Source: JAITVM01 sp031551135 (GTDB lineage Bacteria; Bacillota; Clostridia; Lachnospirales; JAITVM01). From it: 24,157 nt of DNA. This document shows positions 23,197-24,157 of this stretch, piece after piece. Location of the stretch: positions 1-24,157 of the forward strand of contig JAVBOA010000038.1 in the NCBI GenBank assembly GCA_031551135.1. Reading direction: 5' to 3'. Below the pieces are notes generated by a model. It made no database searches and was not told the DNA's origin. It saw nothing but the letters and a program-made list of their open reading frames with translations. Position numbers and translations under genes: made by a program. Each line of letters opens with the position of its first letter. The first letter of the stretch is position 1.

Positions 23197-24018
23197 ATGA
23201 AATTTGGTTATTTAGGTCCGCAAGGAACTTTTTCAGAAAAAGCTGTACGTTATTTTGCAAAAGATTCAGAAATCAAAGCTTACAAAACAATTCGAGATGT
23301 TTTATTCGCCGTAGAAAACAGCGAATGTGACTTTGCTGTAGTACCAATAGAAAACACCAGTGAAGGTACGGTCAACGCCACTATCGACACAATTATTTTT
23401 GATACGGAATTATTCATTCAGGCAGAACTCATTTTACCAATCCAACATTCGCTTATGACGAAAAAAAAACAAAAAAATATCGATAAAATTATTTCTCATC
23501 CGCAGGCTTTGGCGCAATGCAGAGACTGGATTTTTAAAAATTATCCGAATGCAGATATTATCGAGGCCAGCTCAACTTCGGAGGCCAGCCGTATTGTGTC
23601 GAACGATTGCGAAAATTCTGCTTCTATCGGAACAGATATTTGCGCCGGAATTTATAATTTAGAAATAATTGCAAATAATATTCAAGACAGCGATTATAAC
23701 AAAACTTATTTTATTCTGGTTTCAAAAAATAATACTTCTGCTGCTGATTATGGAAATAAAATTTCACTAGCCTTTTCTGCTTTGCATAGACCCGGAAATT
23801 TATATAAAATTCTGGATATTTTTTCGATTTTCGATATTAATTTAACAAAAATCAACAGCCGCCCAATGAAAAATCAGGAAAAAGAATATGTATTTTTTGT
23901 TGATATCGAAGGTTTTTCTTCGCTGAGCGATATCGAGGACGCATTTAAATTAATCAAACGGAAAACAAAATTTTTTAAAATTCTCGGCTCTTATAATGTT
24001 TTGAATTATACGATTTAA
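23197..24018 (+). CDS. pheA: Prephenate dehydratase
   Basis: Converts prephenate to phenylpyruvate in phenylalanine synthesis. 273 residues, a stand-alone enzyme with catalytic and C-terminal ACT domains, normal length. Motifs: GPQGTFSE (7-14), VVPIENTSEGTV (48-59), HPQALAQC (101-108), then ACT with ALHRPGNLYKIL, LTKINSRP and YVFFVDIEG. Two sites differ from the usual family: the TRF motif around the catalytic Thr is NKTYF (168-172; Tyr171 replaces Arg), and the ESRP motif of the Phe-binding ACT domain is NSRP (220-223). A GTG lies 9 bp earlier, but ATG 23197 has AAGGTG 6 nt upstream and gives the normal MKFGYLGPQG start. Foldback copy E follows the stop. Confidence 0.93.
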   Translation: MKFGYLGPQGTFSEKAVRYFAKDSEIKAYKTIRDVLFAVENSECDFAVVPIENTSEGTVNATIDTIIFDTELFIQAELILPIQHSLMTKKKQKNIDKIISHPQALAQCRDWIFKNYPNADIIEASSTSEASRIVSNDCENSASIGTDICAGIYNLEIIANNIQDSDYNKTYFILVSKNNTSAADYGNKISLAFSALHRPGNLYKILDIFSIFDINLTKINSRPMKNQEKEYVFFVDIEGFSSLSDIEDAFKLIKRKTKFFKILGSYNVLNYTI

Positions 24019-24041
24019 TTTCTTCTCAAAGTCTAAAGATA

Positions 24042-24155
24042 ATACTATTTTCATTTTGATAAGTAGAAAAAAATTTTTCACAGCGGAGCGTTTCGCGCAA
24101 TGTTTCTAGCGCGAAATGAAATATTTTTTTCTATCCTTTATATTGAAAATAGTAT
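24042..24155 (+). repeat. Foldback repeat, long form (copy E)
   Basis: A 114-bp imperfect palindrome with ATACTATTTTCA / TGAAAATAGTAT ends, the same GATAAGTAGAAAAAAA and TTTTTTTCTATCC arms as copy C, and the top stem GTTTCGCGC (24090-24098) / GCGCGAAAT (24109-24117). The loop is AATGTTTCTA, unlike that of copy C. It starts 24 bp after the pheA stop. Confidence 0.92.
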
Positions 24156-24157
24156 AA

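Overview
The window looks like a chromosomal stretch from a low-GC, Gram-positive anaerobe of the Clostridia. The reasons are AT-rich intergenic DNA, strong GGAGG-type ribosome binding sites with frequent TTG and GTG starts, a Rex redox repressor, an RsbV/RsbW/SpoIIE-type partner-switching operon, an HD-GYP protein, and a two-domain protein (10040-10954) of a type I associate with clostridia. No phage, integrase, transposase, rRNA, tRNA or CRISPR array was seen. The exact genus cannot be told from the sequence alone.

Layout. 1-209: untranslated DNA with hairpins, identity unknown. 210-3282 (+): ACT-domain protein, DUF711/UPF0210 protein and a MATE transporter, closed by a strong terminator. 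3404-5443 (-): secreted protein with a DUF642-like domain, two FnIII-like domains and a 270-residue Thr/Pro minisatellite linker, behind a structured leader. 5919-7666 (-): rex, with a consensus promoter, and an upstream lipoprotein gene. 8023-11668 (+): ABC-F protein, a conserved two-domain protein and trmB. 11717-14001 (-): CPBP protease and AI-2E-family permease. 14360-17429 (+): HD-GYP protein and a membrane GAF-PAS-PAS sensor with no output domain. 17440-20275 (+): a three-gene ABC exporter behind a 250-nt leader holding a 7-codon ORF and a terminator-like hairpin. 20577-22899 (-): four-gene partner-switching operon. 23197-24018 (+): prephenate dehydratase.

The most unusual signal is a family of small foldback repeats in the intergenic DNA. 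Five clear copies and one degenerate copy share ends reading ATACTATTTTCA / TGAAAATAGTAT. Two long copies (about 113 bp) are about 97% identical outside their apical loop, yet the 9-10 nt loops are unrelated. Short copies (43-44 bp) look like the long form without its hairpin interior. Several copies lie within a few bases of a stop codon.

Other points of note are the attenuator-like leader of the ABC exporter and a partner-switching operon with one degraded and one intact RsbW-like protein. Several proteins also carry changes at normally invariant residues: Asp to Glu at the receiver phosphorylation site, Gly to Val in the second Walker A of the ABC-F protein, and Arg to Tyr in the TRF motif of prephenate dehydratase. 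Much of the window concerns signalling (Rex, HD-GYP, GAF/PAS sensor, RsbV/W/U-like) and export (MATE, ABC-2).
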